From CAWBRT01 sp963819175 (GTDB taxonomy: Bacteria > Acidobacteriota > Terriglobia > Terriglobales > Acidobacteriaceae): a stretch of DNA of 64,000 nt. The stretch is taken from positions 248,001 to 312,000 of the forward strand of contig CAWFVJ010000016.1 of NCBI GenBank assembly GCA_963819175.1. Reading direction: 5' to 3'. The notes beneath the pieces were generated by a model. That model saw only the letters and a program-made list of their open reading frames with translations. It was not told the DNA's origin and made no database searches. This document shows, in pieces, positions 9,289 through 19,310 of the stretch. The position numbers and the translations under genes are program-made. The first letter of the stretch is position 1. Every line of letters starts with the position of its first letter.

Positions 9289-10998
9289 ATGAAACTTACG
9301 GGTGCGGAAATTCTTTGTGAATCACTGGTCAGAGTGGGCGTGCGGGACATCTTCGGCTATCCGGGAGGCGCGATTCTTCCCGCTTACGACGCGCTCGGTA
9401 AAGCTCCGATCCACCACATCCTGGTGCGCCATGAACAGGGCGCGACACACATGGCCGATGGCTATGCGCGGGCCAGCGGCGGCGTAGGCGCGGCCATCGT
9501 CACCTCCGGCCCGGGAGCGACCAACATGGTGACGGGCATTGCCACTGCCATGCTCGATTCTTCGCCCATCGTCTGCATCACCGGACAGGTCAGCAGCAAG
9601 GTGCTGGGCTCGGATGCCTTCCAGGAGGTCGACATCACCGGCATCACGATGCCGATCACGAAGCACAACGTGGTGATCTCGCGGGCCGAAGATGTTGCCC
9701 GCGCCATTCGCGAGGCGTTCGTGATCGCCGCCAGCGGACGGCCCGGCCCGGTGCTGGTGGACATCACCAAGGACGCCCAGCAGGGGGTGTGCGAATTCGA
9801 CTGGGAAGGTTCGGCTCCCAATCTGCCGCCGAAGCGCCAGCGTCCGGGAATCGGCGACGAGGCCTTCGCCCGCGCCATCGAGTTGATCAACAGCGCGAAG
9901 CGTCCCGTGGTATTTGCCGGTCACGGCATCCTGATCTCCGGCGCCATGGGCGTGTTCAAGGAATTTGTCCGCGCCGGCGATTTTCCGGTGGCGCTGACGC
10001 TGCTTGGGCTGGGAGCGTTTCCGGCCAGCGATCCGCGCAACCTGGGCATGATGGGCATGCACGGTGAGGCCTGGGTCAACCACGCCATACAGGACTCGGA
10101 CCTGCTGATTGCCGTGGGCATGCGCTTCGACGACCGAGTCACCGGCGATCTGAGCACCTACGCCACCCGGGCGCGCAAGATTCACATTGAAATCGATCAG
10201 GCCGAGATCAACAAGAACGTGAAGGTCGATGTGGCGCTCGTCGGCGATGCACGCCAGGTGCTGGAACGCCTGCTGCCCCACGTCGAACGGCCCGACCGCT
10301 GCGAGTGGCACGATTACATCGACAAACTCAGAGGCGACGTGGCGGTGCGCGACATCCAGAACCTGCCGGACACGGGGCATCTCTGGGCCGCCCACGTGAT
10401 CAACGATCTCTGGAAAGAGACCAACGGCGAAGCCCTGGTGGTCACCGATGTGGGCCAGCACCAGATGTGGGAGGCGCAGTATTATCACCACAACCATCCG
10501 CGCTCGCTCATCACCTCGGGCGGGCTGGGGACGATGGGTTTCGCCTTGCCTGCGGCGATTGGCGCCAAGGTCGCGCGTCCGGATTCGGAGGTGTGGGTCA
10601 TTGTCGGCGATGGCGGATTCCAGATGACCATGTGCGAGCTGGCTACCATCGTGCAGGAAAAGTTGAACCTGAAGATCGCCGTTATCAATAACGGCTTTCT
10701 TGGCATGGTGCGCCAGTGGCAGGAGTTCTTCTACGATAAGCGGTACGTCGCCACGCCGCTGGTGGCTCCGGACTTTTGCGCGCTGGCCAACGCTTTCGGA
10801 ATCCGCAGCGAGCGGATCAACACCCGTCCCGAGGTGATCCCGGCAATTCGTGCCGCGCGTGAAGCGCCGGAAACCGTGTTGCTGGACTTCCGCGTGGAGC
10901 AGGAGGATTCGGTGTATCCCATGGTCGCGGGTGGCGCATCGCTGCACGAGATGATTCGCCGGCCGACGCCGCTGATCGAAACGTCGCGGGATTCCTGA
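9289..10998 (+). CDS. ilvB: acetolactate synthase, large catalytic subunit
   Basis: Thiamine-diphosphate enzyme of valine, leucine and isoleucine synthesis that condenses two pyruvates, or pyruvate with 2-oxobutyrate. The 569-residue protein has the N-terminal FGYPGGAILP region, HEQGATHMADGYARA with the activating glutamate, SGPGATN, and the ThDP/Mg motif GDGGFQMTMCEL ending in NN. Length is normal for the family. The ATG follows GAGGTG. ilvN starts 7 bp after the stop, so the subunits are co-expressed. A hairpin leader precedes the gene. Confidence 0.97.
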   Translation: MKLTGAEILCESLVRVGVRDIFGYPGGAILPAYDALGKAPIHHILVRHEQGATHMADGYARASGGVGAAIVTSGPGATNMVTGIATAMLDSSPIVCITGQVSSKVLGSDAFQEVDITGITMPITKHNVVISRAEDVARAIREAFVIAASGRPGPVLVDITKDAQQGVCEFDWEGSAPNLPPKRQRPGIGDEAFARAIELINSAKRPVVFAGHGILISGAMGVFKEFVRAGDFPVALTLLGLGAFPASDPRNLGMMGMHGEAWVNHAIQDSDLLIAVGMRFDDRVTGDLSTYATRARKIHIEIDQAEINKNVKVDVALVGDARQVLERLLPHVERPDRCEWHDYIDKLRGDVAVRDIQNLPDTGHLWAAHVINDLWKETNGEALVVTDVGQHQMWEAQYYHHNHPRSLITSGGLGTMGFALPAAIGAKVARPDSEVWVIVGDGGFQMTMCELATIVQEKLNLKIAVINNGFLGMVRQWQEFFYDKRYVATPLVAPDFCALANAFGIRSERINTRPEVIPAIRAAREAPETVLLDFRVEQEDSVYPMVAGGASLHEMIRRPTPLIETSRDS

Positions 10999-11005
10999 GG
11001 AAGAG

Positions 11006-11563
11006 ATGCAGACAATTATTGCTTACGTCGAACACAAGCCCGGTGTGCTGAACCGGATTGGCTCACTGGCCCGCCGTCTGAATATCAACATCGATTCGCT
11101 TACGGTTGGTCCCACCGAGACGCCTGGAATTGCGCGGATGACGATCGTCATCAATACCAACCGCGAGAGCGCTCACCGGCTGGAAGCCAGCCTGGAAAAC
11201 CTGGTCGATGTGCTGCTGGCCGAGATCATCACCGACCGTCCGGCGGTGGAGCGCGACCTGGCGCTCATCAAGGTGGCCGCCGACCAGCAGTCGCGGCCGC
11301 ATCTGATGGAGCTGATCAAGGTTTTTCGGGCTCGCGTGGTGGATGTTTCGCGGGAATCGATGATTGTCGAAGTCTCCGGCGAAGTCGAAAAGATCGACGG
11401 CTTGTTGGAGGTGCTCCGTCCGTTCGGTGTGCTGGAGATGGCGCGCACCGGTCGGGTCGCCATGACTCGCGGTTCCGCCTTGCTGCAGCCGCCCTTAAGA
11501 GCTGCCGAATTGGCGACCCCGGAAGCCGTGGAAAAGGGGAACGGGACGCATAAAAAGGCGTGA
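11006..11563 (+). CDS. ilvN: acetolactate synthase, small regulatory subunit
   Basis: Regulatory partner of IlvB that stimulates activity and confers valine feedback inhibition. The N-terminal ACT domain is clear (IIAYVEHKPGVLNRIGSLARRL, then NIDSLTVGPTE), followed by the C-terminal ALS small-subunit domain with LMELIKVFRARVVDVS and LRPFGVLEMARTGRVAM. At 185 residues it is slightly longer than the common 160-170 because of a tail after the second domain. The start follows GAAGAG with the ilvB stop just upstream. ilvC is not in the window. Confidence 0.95.
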   Translation: MQTIIAYVEHKPGVLNRIGSLARRLNINIDSLTVGPTETPGIARMTIVINTNRESAHRLEASLENLVDVLLAEIITDRPAVERDLALIKVAADQQSRPHLMELIKVFRARVVDVSRESMIVEVSGEVEKIDGLLEVLRPFGVLEMARTGRVAMTRGSALLQPPLRAAELATPEAVEKGNGTHKKA

Positions 11564-11658
11564 GCAGCACGGGCTTGTACCGGGCCGGGCCTCCTCCTGC
11601 CCAATAAGCGCGACGTCGGCTAACGCAGTTCCCGGGTTGCCATATACCGCTAAAGTAC

Positions 11659-11910
11659 GTCATTTCGAGCAAGCGGCGCCTTGCCTTTGAGAGCCTTAAG
11701 CTGCGCTGCTGCAATGCGCTCGCGAGCAGTGCAGCAAACAGCACACCGCTCTCCGGCCCGCGAGTCGAGGAATCTTTTGTGTTGCTTCGCCGCGGAAAAA
11801 CACAAGATCCCTCCACTCCGTGCCCGAACAGCTTCTTGCTATCGAATAACAATCGGGTACGCAGCCTAGCTGCTCCGACCGCAGGCGCTCCGCACTTCGG
11901 TCGGGATGAC
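11659..11910. repeat. dispersed repeat family A, copy 2
   Basis: Starts GTCATTTCGAGCAAGC and ends TCGGGATGAC; contains the paired inner arms and the variable middle (CTTCTTGCTAT, ACAATCGGGTACGCAGC) also found in the 19046-19289 copy. With flanks it accounts for much of the spacer between ilvN and the permease gene. I see no coding region in 11564-12137. Confidence 0.85.
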
Positions 11911-12137
11911 GCTTCCAAACTACTTACCGTGCGGCTACACCAATCCGGGAACCGTTCTAACGCAAGGCTTTTGCGAAATAGGCTTGATTTTCCGAATAAC
12001 AATCCCTCAACTCACATTTTTGTTGCCTTGTGAGCGGCCGAATAGTAACTTTCGGGCGCGACCCTAAACTTGTTTTTTTAGATTCTTAAACCGCGCCCCT
12101 GCTGGAAAACTGTGGGGGTGACAGCATTGCAGGGTTC

Positions 12138-12185
12138 CTTCCCGTCGGGTGACTGACGGGAAGATACGTCTTCAGATACGTCTTC
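12138..12185 (+). promoter_or_regulatory. 9-bp hairpin plus 12-bp tandem repeat upstream of the permease gene
   Basis: CTTCCCGTC (12138-12146) pairs perfectly with GACGGGAAG (12155-12163) around an 8-base loop. It is followed at once by two exact copies of AGATACGTCTTC (12162-12173 and 12174-12185). The ribosome site GAGGAGGT (12209-12216) comes 24 bp later. The arrangement suggests an mRNA leader structure or tandem regulator sites; no known riboswitch class was recognised. Confidence 0.45.
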
Positions 12186-12222
12186 GAATTTCAGATCACG
12201 ATAGAAACGAGGAGGTACTGCT

Positions 12223-13896
12223 GTGCAATGGTTTCATAACTATTCAGCGGTAGGAAACAGCCTGGGTCTTACTGCGCTAATCGTAGCAATTCCAATTTTC
12301 TTTTTATTCTGGGCGTTGGCATTCAAACGGATGAAGGGGCACTGGGCGGGCATTCTGACCTTGCTGCTAACCCTCGTCGTAACGATACTTGCGTACCAGA
12401 TGCCGGTGAGCGTGGCGGTTTCGGCTGCGCTATTAGGGATGGCGATTGGCATATTTCCCATCGGTTGGATCATTTTAACCGCAGTATATTTTTACAACTT
12501 GACAGTGGAAGCCGGACAGTTCGACGTGCTCAAGAGCTCCATCTCAGCCCTCTCCAGCGACCGCAGAATGCAGGCGTTGCTGATCGCCTTCTGCTTCTCC
12601 GCCTTCATGGAGGGAGTCGCCGGGCAGGGTGCGCCGGTGGCCGTAGCGGCTGCCATGCTAATCGGTCTGGGGTTCTCTCCGATGCCGGCCGCGATTATCT
12701 GCCTGGTGGCGAACACTCCCCCGGTTCCGTTCGGGCCGGTGGGCGTGCCGACCAATATGATGATCTCAATCACCGGCATGAAAGCCGGCCCAATCACCAA
12801 GGCGATCGGCGTTGACATGGCGATCATGGCGTTGGTTATCCCGTTCTTCATGCTGGTGGTGATGGTTGGCTGGAAGAAGATGTTGCAGGTCTGGCCGGCC
12901 GCCCTGGTAGCGGGTGTCAGTTACGCCGTTACCTGCTACATCGTTTCCCACTATCTGGGGGCGGAACTGCCTGCCGTTCTGTCCTCCTTCGTCTCCCTGC
13001 TCTGCCTGGTCGCGCTGTTGAAGATCTGGAAGCCGGCTGAAATCTGGCGCTTCCCGAACGACCCCTCAGTGTCCCAGGCGACAGAATCCAAGTACACCAC
13101 CGGACAGGTTGTGAAGGCATGGCTGCCCTGGGTGGTGCTGATGACCATCATGGGCATCTGGGGCATTACCGCCTTCAAGAGCTGGGTCAACGCGAAGCAC
13201 TGGTTTGTCATGGTCGGCAGTTGGCCGGGTCTGGACGGTATCGTCTACCGTGTCGCGCCGGTCGTGGCCAAGCCGGCCAAGCTGGCCGCCAATTACAAGT
13301 GGGAGTATTTATTAGCTCCCGGAACGGCGATGCTGATCTCCTCGTTCATTTCCATGATGATCCTCAAGATCAGCCCGGCGAGAGGAGCCAGGGTATTCGG
13401 CAAGACCTGCAAGCAACTGGTCTATGCGCTGATCATGCTCTCTTCAGTGATCGGCATCGGGATTTTGGCAAACTTCTCCGGCATGTCCTACACGCTGGGG
13501 CTGGCTTTCGCCCATTACACCGGCATGTTGTTCCCGCTGTTTTCGCCGGTCATCGGCTGGCTCGGAGTGTTCCTGACGGGCTCGGTTACCTCGTCGGCGG
13601 CACTGTTCGGCAAACTCCAGCAGGTGACTGCCATGGCGATCAGCATCAATCCCGTCCTGACAACGTCGGCCAATCTGGCCGGTGCGGTCACGGGCAAGCT
13701 GATCTCTCCGCAGTCGATCGCTGTAGCCTGCGCGGCCACGGGGCTCATCGGCAGGGAGACGGACATTTTCCGCAGCACGGCGAAATATTCGCTGATCCTG
13801 CTGGCGTTCATCGGTATCCTGATTCTGCTGCAAGCCTATGTCGTCCCGGGTATGGTCCCACAAGAGATCGCCTCGGCAATGACTCTGAACGGGTAA
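12223..13896 (+). CDS. L-lactate permease family transporter
   Basis: A 557-residue polytopic membrane protein of the LctP/LldP family, proton-coupled importers of lactate and glycolate. Family regions seen are AFMEGVAGQGAPVAVAAAML in the first half, NTPPVPFGPVGVPTN, and a C-terminal part with GSVTSSAALFGKLQQ. It is translated from GTG at 12223, set by the strong GAGGAGGT at 12209-12216. No lactate dehydrogenase or regulator adjoins it, so the transported acid is uncertain. A hairpin leader lies upstream and a strong terminator downstream, so it is a single-gene unit. Confidence 0.88.
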   Translation: MQWFHNYSAVGNSLGLTALIVAIPIFFLFWALAFKRMKGHWAGILTLLLTLVVTILAYQMPVSVAVSAALLGMAIGIFPIGWIILTAVYFYNLTVEAGQFDVLKSSISALSSDRRMQALLIAFCFSAFMEGVAGQGAPVAVAAAMLIGLGFSPMPAAIICLVANTPPVPFGPVGVPTNMMISITGMKAGPITKAIGVDMAIMALVIPFFMLVVMVGWKKMLQVWPAALVAGVSYAVTCYIVSHYLGAELPAVLSSFVSLLCLVALLKIWKPAEIWRFPNDPSVSQATESKYTTGQVVKAWLPWVVLMTIMGIWGITAFKSWVNAKHWFVMVGSWPGLDGIVYRVAPVVAKPAKLAANYKWEYLLAPGTAMLISSFISMMILKISPARGARVFGKTCKQLVYALIMLSSVIGIGILANFSGMSYTLGLAFAHYTGMLFPLFSPVIGWLGVFLTGSVTSSAALFGKLQQVTAMAISINPVLTTSANLAGAVTGKLISPQSIAVACAATGLIGRETDIFRSTAKYSLILLAFIGILILLQAYVVPGMVPQEIASAMTLNG

Positions 13897-13965
13897 CAGA
13901 GCTGCTTGTGGGCCTCGGCGATATCGCTGCGGCCCCGGGCGGCAAACATTTTGCGGATGCATTTC

Positions 13966-14001
13966 GGCCCACCCGGTTTTGCCGGGTTGGGCCTTTGTTT
14001 T
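13966..14001 (+). terminator. intrinsic terminator after the permease gene
   Basis: GGCCCACCCGG, loop TTTTG, CCGGGTTGGGCC, with one bulged base, then TTTGTTTT. This is a long GC-rich stem with a U-tract, 70 bp past the stop at 13896. Confidence 0.85.
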
Positions 14002-14776
14002 GGGTGAACGGAATCGACTGCCTGGCTAACGCTCCAACCCGCTGCGGGAAAGATTTTCGCGGAATCTTGATAGCTACGCTATATGCCTGTGTTCAACTGC
14101 ACTTGGGCACGTCTGTGGGCGGCAGGTGTTGCTGTGCAAACTCTCGCAATCGTGGGCGTCGAATTCCGCCTGGATTCTGCTGGCGAGTTCGGTCCTCTTC
14201 GATTCCGACAAGGGTTGGGCATGGCTCCAACAGCAACGCTCACAAAACCACCCCGACCATCGTTCAGAAACGGCAAATACCAATCGACGTTCGAACTGCC
14301 ATGCCATATGTGCCTAGTATGTTCATAAAACAGGGACACGAGAAACGAGCGGCCAGGAATGTTACAGAATCAGAACGGCCACCGGTGCTCGCTCGCGGAT
14401 GAGCAAACCACGGCAGCAAATTGGAGGATCGAGGCTAGCGGCGATTGTTCGCCAAGGGCAGTAGCAATGCGCCGTTGCTGCATCCTCTTACCTATTACCT
14501 AGAACGATGCGTTGAATTAGCGATGGGATTCCTTATTAAATTAATTATTCTTATCGTAATTTTGTGGCAGTGCGGGGGCTGAGTTCGCGCGAAGACCGGG
14601 AGCGGGCATTGAGGCGAGTTCAATTATTTTCTCCACAAGCCGTTCAATCTTAATGACTTAATTCGGGAAATCAAGCGTCTTCTCGGGCAGTTGAAAATGC
14701 GGTCACGGCGCATTCCGGCATTGGAGAGTTTTACGCGTGGCCGGCAGCAGAAGGCGTTATTCGAGCAGTGAGCGTC
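14002..14776. other. 775-bp spacer without a supported gene
   Basis: Overlapping frames on both strands show no family resemblance or ribosome sites. Base composition falls sharply around 14500-14560. There a 19-codon frame (14523-14582) would encode a very hydrophobic peptide, MGFLIKLIILIVILWQCGG; it has no clear ribosome site, so I do not call it a gene. Confidence 0.5.
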
Positions 14777-17657
14777 TCATTCCATATCCCGCCAGTTCAG
14801 CCCCACTCCGATCTCCACCACCAGCGGAACTCGCAGCACATGCACCTGTTCCATCTGGCGCTTCACCAGTTCGCGCAGGGCGTCCACTTCCGCCTCAGGG
14901 GTCTCGAAGACCAGCTCGTCGTGAACCTGCAACAGCATCCGCGAGCGTAGATTTCGTTCGCGCAGTTCGCGCTCGATGCGGATCATCGCCAACTTGATGA
15001 GATCGGCAGCGGTTCCCTGCAAAGGGGTGTTGACCGCCGTGCGTTCGGCGAAACCGCGCAGGTTGGCGTTCTTGCTGAGAATATCGGGGATGGGCCGCAC
15101 GCGGCCAAACAGCGTTTTCACAAAGCCGTCGCGCCGCGCATCCGCGAGCGTCTTGTCGATAAACGCGGTTACGCCCTTGTACTTCTCGAAGTAGGCGTCG
15201 ATGAAACGCTTGGCCTCTTTGGTATCGATGCCGAGCTGCTGCGAGAGTCCGAACGGCGAGAGTCCGTAGACGATGCCGAAGTTTACGGCCTTGGCGCGGC
15301 GGCGGTGCTCGGCGTCGATCATCAGCGGCGGCACGCCAAAGACCTGCGCGGCCGTGAGCGTGTGGATGTCGTCACCGCGCCGGTAGGCTTCGACCAGCAA
15401 AGGGTCTTCGGAGAAGTGCGCCAGCAGCCGCAGCTCGATCTGCGAATAGTCGGCGGCTAGCAACACATTGCCGGGCTCGGCGATGAACGCCGCACGAATC
15501 TCGCGGCCCAGTTCGGTGCGGATGGGAATGTTTTGCAGATTCGGATTGTTGGAAGACAATCTTCCGGTCGCCGTCCCCACCTGGTTGAAGCTGGTGTGCA
15601 GACGGCTGGTTCCGGCCCGGCACAACACGGGCAGCGCATCGACATAGGTCGATTTCAATTTCGAGAGCTGGCGGTAGTCCAGCACGAGCCGAGGCACCTC
15701 GTGCTCGGAGGCCAGCGATTCCAGCACATCCTGGGCGGTCGAAATCGTGCGTCCCTTGCCGTACTTGAACGGTTTGGTCAGGTTGAGCCGGTTGAAGAGC
15801 ACGTCTCCCAGCTGCTTGGGCGAGTTGATGTTGAACTCGACGCCCGCTTTCTCGTAAGATTTCGCGCGCCTTGGCGGCGCAGTCGAGCGCCAGCCGCTGC
15901 GAAAGGCTGGCCAGCAATTGGCAGTCAAGCTTCACGCCGGCATCTTCCATGCGGAACAGCACGGGAACGAGCGGAAGGTCGATCTGCTCGTAAACGTCGG
16001 TGAGTCCCGCTTCCTCTACTTCCTTGCGCAGCAGCGAGGTCAGTCGCCCGGTCACATCCGCTGCTTCAGCCACTTCACCCGTCAGGCTGAGGCTCAGCTT
16101 GCGCAACGCCATATCCTTCAACCTGTAGGACGAATAAGTCGGGTCGAGGAGATAGGCGTAAAGCATGGCGTCATCACGCACTTCCGCCAAACCGATATTC
16201 ATACACAGGGCGTGGAGAGCCGCCTTGTAGTCATGGACCGCCAGCGGCACTCCTTCATGAACTTCGGCTGTCAGCGCCGAGCGCAGCTCTTCATGATTAA
16301 GCTGAACGATCAGCGCGGTGCCGGGCTGCGCGGAGATGGCGATCCTTTGGGGTCTTTGAGCGACGGCTTCGGATACTTTGAAAGCGGCGGCTGCAATGCT
16401 TTGCGCGGCTTCGATTTTTTGCTCTGTTGCGAACAGCGGTGGCGGCTCATCTTCTTCTTCCGCCACTTCGGTCACTCGATCAGCTTCCAGCGCGGCTTCA
16501 TCGGCCAGAGCAGCTTCTTCAATCTCTGTGGGAGCCGCCGCTTCGATGGCGAATGCCAATGCGCCTCCGGCGGGCACGGCGGCAAAAACCGATTCCACAT
16601 CGCTGGCCGACTTCGCCTCACGATAGTCGGTCTCGCCGATAGCGGTGCTTTCTTCCAGGAACTCCTTGACCAGCGAAGTGAACTCGAGCTCGGTGAACAA
16701 TTGCCGCGCCGCGGGCACGTCGGGTGTTTGCGCCTTCATCGACTCCGGGTTGAAATCGACAGCTACATTGCGGTCGATGGTCACCAGTTCCCGGCTGAGC
16801 AAGACGGCATCGCGGTTGTGCTGCAGCGATTCGCGGTAGGTCTTGCGTTCAATCTCGCCGACACGCTCCAGCAGGCTATCGAGCGTGCCGAAGCGCTGAA
16901 TCAGCTCCACGGAGCCTTTGTCGCCGATGCCCGGCGCGCCAGGCACATTGTCAATGGCATCGCCACGCAAGGCCATGACGTCGATGACGCGCTCGGGCGG
17001 TACGCCCAGAATCTCCTCGACCTTGGCACGATCGCAGATCAGGTTGTCCTTGGGCGGGTTCAGCACGCACACGCGCTCGTCGACCAGTTGCAGCATGTCC
17101 TTGTCGCTGGAGACGACATACACCGCATAGGACTGGGCCGAGGCCAGCCGCGCCAAGGTGCCGATGACGTCATCGGCTTCAAAGCCAGCGGCTTCAAGGA
17201 TCGGAATGCGATAGATTTCCAGCGCCCGCCGGATATAAGGGATCTGCTGCGCCAGATCTTCCGGCATGGCCACGCGTTGCGCCTTGTAGCCGGCGTAGGC
17301 CACCTGCTTGTACTCGCCGCTCTCGCGGTCATACTTGCGCAATGTGGGCATGCCGGCGGCCTGCTCGTCACGGAAGGTGGGAGCGGCCACGTCGAAAACC
17401 GCCGCGATGTACTCGGGAGCGAAGTCCTTGCGCAGCTTGTTGAGCATGTTGACGAAGACATAAGTTGCGCTGGTGGGAATGCCGGTCTTGGTCGACATGG
17501 GCCGCTGCCGCGCCATGGCGTGATAGGCGCGGAAGATGAACGACATGGCGTCGATCAGAAAAATACGGCCATTGGCGGCGTCCGGAAGCTTGGCGGCAAC
17601 CGATTTTGCCGGCTCGGCCGGCAGGGACGCCTTCGAGGATGTCTTCTTCGGTGGCAA
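14777..17657 (-). CDS. polA: DNA polymerase I, frame broken near 15857
   Basis: Replication and repair polymerase that fills gaps and removes RNA primers. The N-terminal 5'-nuclease reads from FLIDAMSFIFRAYHAM to GAPGIGDKGS. A 3'-5' exonuclease-like domain follows, but the usual Asp-x-Glu of Exo I is replaced by AFAIEA, so proofreading is probably absent. An acidic Ala/Glu-rich insert lies within it. The polymerase domain has motif A (LLAADYSQIELR), motif B (RRAKAVNFGIVYG) and motif C (LQVHDELVF). One surplus base near 15856-15858 breaks the frame inside the polymerase domain; without it the protein reads EIYEKAGVEFN and runs about 959 residues. Confidence 0.94.
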
Positions 17658-17733
17658 GCAAGAAATTCTAGCAGGAAACAGGCAGGCGCGAATCGCCGAA
17701 GCGCCGGGGCATCAGACCGACCGGCGCCAGCGC

Positions 17734-18264
17734 CTACGGCAAATATTTCTCCCGCAGAATCTTTACGTGGTGCAACTCATGTCCGGCGGCAAGAAAAGCA
17801 ATGCCGCGAACCGTCACGCTGTATTTGTTGGCGTTTCCCTGGCGCATCCAAGCCTGCTGCGGCAGGTTCTGGAAGAGGGCGATTGTGGACTGACGAACCG
17901 TACGAAATTCATCGATGAGGCTGTTCAGCGTGCGCTCGTTGAAAGAACCGGCGGCCACGTAGTCATCCTGTTCAAAGCCCGGCAACACAACCGCGTCATT
18001 GCGCGCGACATGATGCGCGCGATAGCTGAAAATGCGTTCTGTATCGATGATGTGGCCGAGGATCTGCTTGATTGTCCACTTGCCGGGAGCATACGAAAAT
18101 TCGGAGGCGCGGCGATCATCGACGTTCTTCAACAGCGCCGTGCTTTGCTCAAGCTGGGAGGCAAGGATAGGCAGGATATCGCTGCCCACAACAAGATTCA
18201 CATAAACTGCCGCGTAAGGAGGATACTCGGAGGATTCCGGACGGCCCACGGTTAAGTTGCTCAT
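17734..18264 (-). CDS. DinB-family protein
   Basis: A 176-residue member of the DinB superfamily of four-helix-bundle putative metalloenzymes. The metal histidines are visible in ILGHIIDTERIF and in AAGHELHHVKIL at the C-terminus, with the family's KWTIKQ lead-in. It is more typical of the family than the DinB-like protein at 1745-2242 and only distantly like it, so the two are not a recent duplication. The start at 18264 is the first in frame. It is the nearest gene upstream of polA on the same strand, 76 bp away. Function is unknown beyond the family. Confidence 0.8.
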   Translation of the reverse strand: MSNLTVGRPESSEYPPYAAVYVNLVVGSDILPILASQLEQSTALLKNVDDRRASEFSYAPGKWTIKQILGHIIDTERIFSYRAHHVARNDAVVLPGFEQDDYVAAGSFNERTLNSLIDEFRTVRQSTIALFQNLPQQAWMRQGNANKYSVTVRGIAFLAAGHELHHVKILREKYLP

Positions 18265-18402
18265 GCGGGCAGTTTAGCATAGCCGCCGGTTTGCTTTCGC
18301 GGCCCACAAATGGGGCGAGCAATGGGTATCTCTGCTTGCGGAACTCCAGCTATATTGTCAGATGACGCAGAATCGAAAACGGCTGGAGGATCTCACGCCT
18401 GC

Positions 18403-19041
18403 GTGCTTGACCCGTCTCTATATGCGCTTTTTGTTGGCGCGGCCCTTGTGCTGCTGCTTACCCCCGGCCCGGCGGTGCTCTACATTGTTGCGCGCAGTAT
18501 TCACCAGGGACGCAGTGCGGGGCTGGTGTCAGCGCTCGGGATCGGAGTGGGAACCCTGTGCCATGTTGCGGCTGCCGCGTTTGGCCTCTCGGCTCTGCTG
18601 ATGTCCTCGCCGATTGCGTTTCAATGCGTGCGGCTGATGGGCACCGTGTATCTGATCTACCTGGGGATTGCGAAGCTCCGCAGCAAGGAAGATGCCAACG
18701 AAGGACAGGGGATCGAGCCTGAAACGCTGCCGGCAATTTTCCGTCATGGGATAGTGGTGAATCTGCTGAATCCAAAGACAACCTTGTTCATCTTCGCTTT
18801 TCTGCCGCAGTTTGTCAGGATCGAGCGGGGATCTGTCGCGACCCAGATTCTACTGCTTGGCATCACGCTGGTCGTGATGGGCGCCATCACGGACGGCCTT
18901 TACGCGTTCTTGGCCGGCGGTCTGGGAAATCTCCTGCGCGGCAATCGGCGCTTTGCGCGGGCTCAGCGCTACGTCGCCGGTTCGGTTTACATCGTGCTCG
19001 GATTGGTGACGGCGTTGGTGGGCACAGTACGAATAGGGTAG
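18403..19041 (+). CDS. LysE/RhtB-family amino-acid exporter
   Basis: Inner-membrane exporter of about 212 residues with five to six hydrophobic segments. The family signature LLLTPGPAVLYIVARS lies in the first helix and loop, followed by ALGIGVGTLCHVAAAAFGLS and NLLNPKTTLFIFAFLPQFV. Members export homoserine, threonine, lysine or other small amino acids; the substrate cannot be assigned. I start at GTG 18403 because GGAGGA (18385-18390) lies upstream and the family begins here. The longer frame from 18310 adds a polar, non-family leader. Confidence 0.85.
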   Translation: MLDPSLYALFVGAALVLLLTPGPAVLYIVARSIHQGRSAGLVSALGIGVGTLCHVAAAAFGLSALLMSSPIAFQCVRLMGTVYLIYLGIAKLRSKEDANEGQGIEPETLPAIFRHGIVVNLLNPKTTLFIFAFLPQFVRIERGSVATQILLLGITLVVMGAITDGLYAFLAGGLGNLLRGNRRFARAQRYVAGSVYIVLGLVTALVGTVRIG

Positions 19042-19045
19042 GGGC

Positions 19046-19289
19046 TTCCCGAGATGCTGTATCCGGAAATCAACGTCATTTCGAACGAGCGCCGTGTTTT
19101 GGCGCGAGTCGAGAAATCTTGTGGTTTGCCGAAAAACACAAGATCCCTCCACTCCGCGCTTGAATAGCTTCTTGCTTATCAAGTGCAATCGGGTACGCAG
19201 CTTGGCTGCTCCGGCCTGCGGGCGCTAGGCGCTCCGGTCGGGATGACGCCTTTCGGGAACACCGGATATAGCAACTGAGGAACCGCTCT
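19046..19289. repeat. dispersed repeat family A, copy 3
   Basis: Nearly identical at both ends to 8806-9028 but with a different middle, CTTCTTGCTTATCAAGTGC... GGGTACGCAGC, which matches the 11659-11910 copy. Core limits are GTCATTTCGAACG (19075) and CGGGATGAC (19247). It separates two convergent genes and may work as a bidirectional hairpin. The mixed middle suggests recombination between copies. Confidence 0.87.
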
Positions 19290-19310
19290 AGGGCCAGATT
19301 CGCGGTGGAC

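Noticed and set aside
9322..10947. 541-residue minus-strand frame
   Set aside because: Antisense shadow of ilvB in a GC-rich gene; no family resemblance.
15918..17918. 666-residue plus-strand frame
   Set aside because: It is the antisense of polA; the minus strand carries the family motifs, and the plus frame has none.
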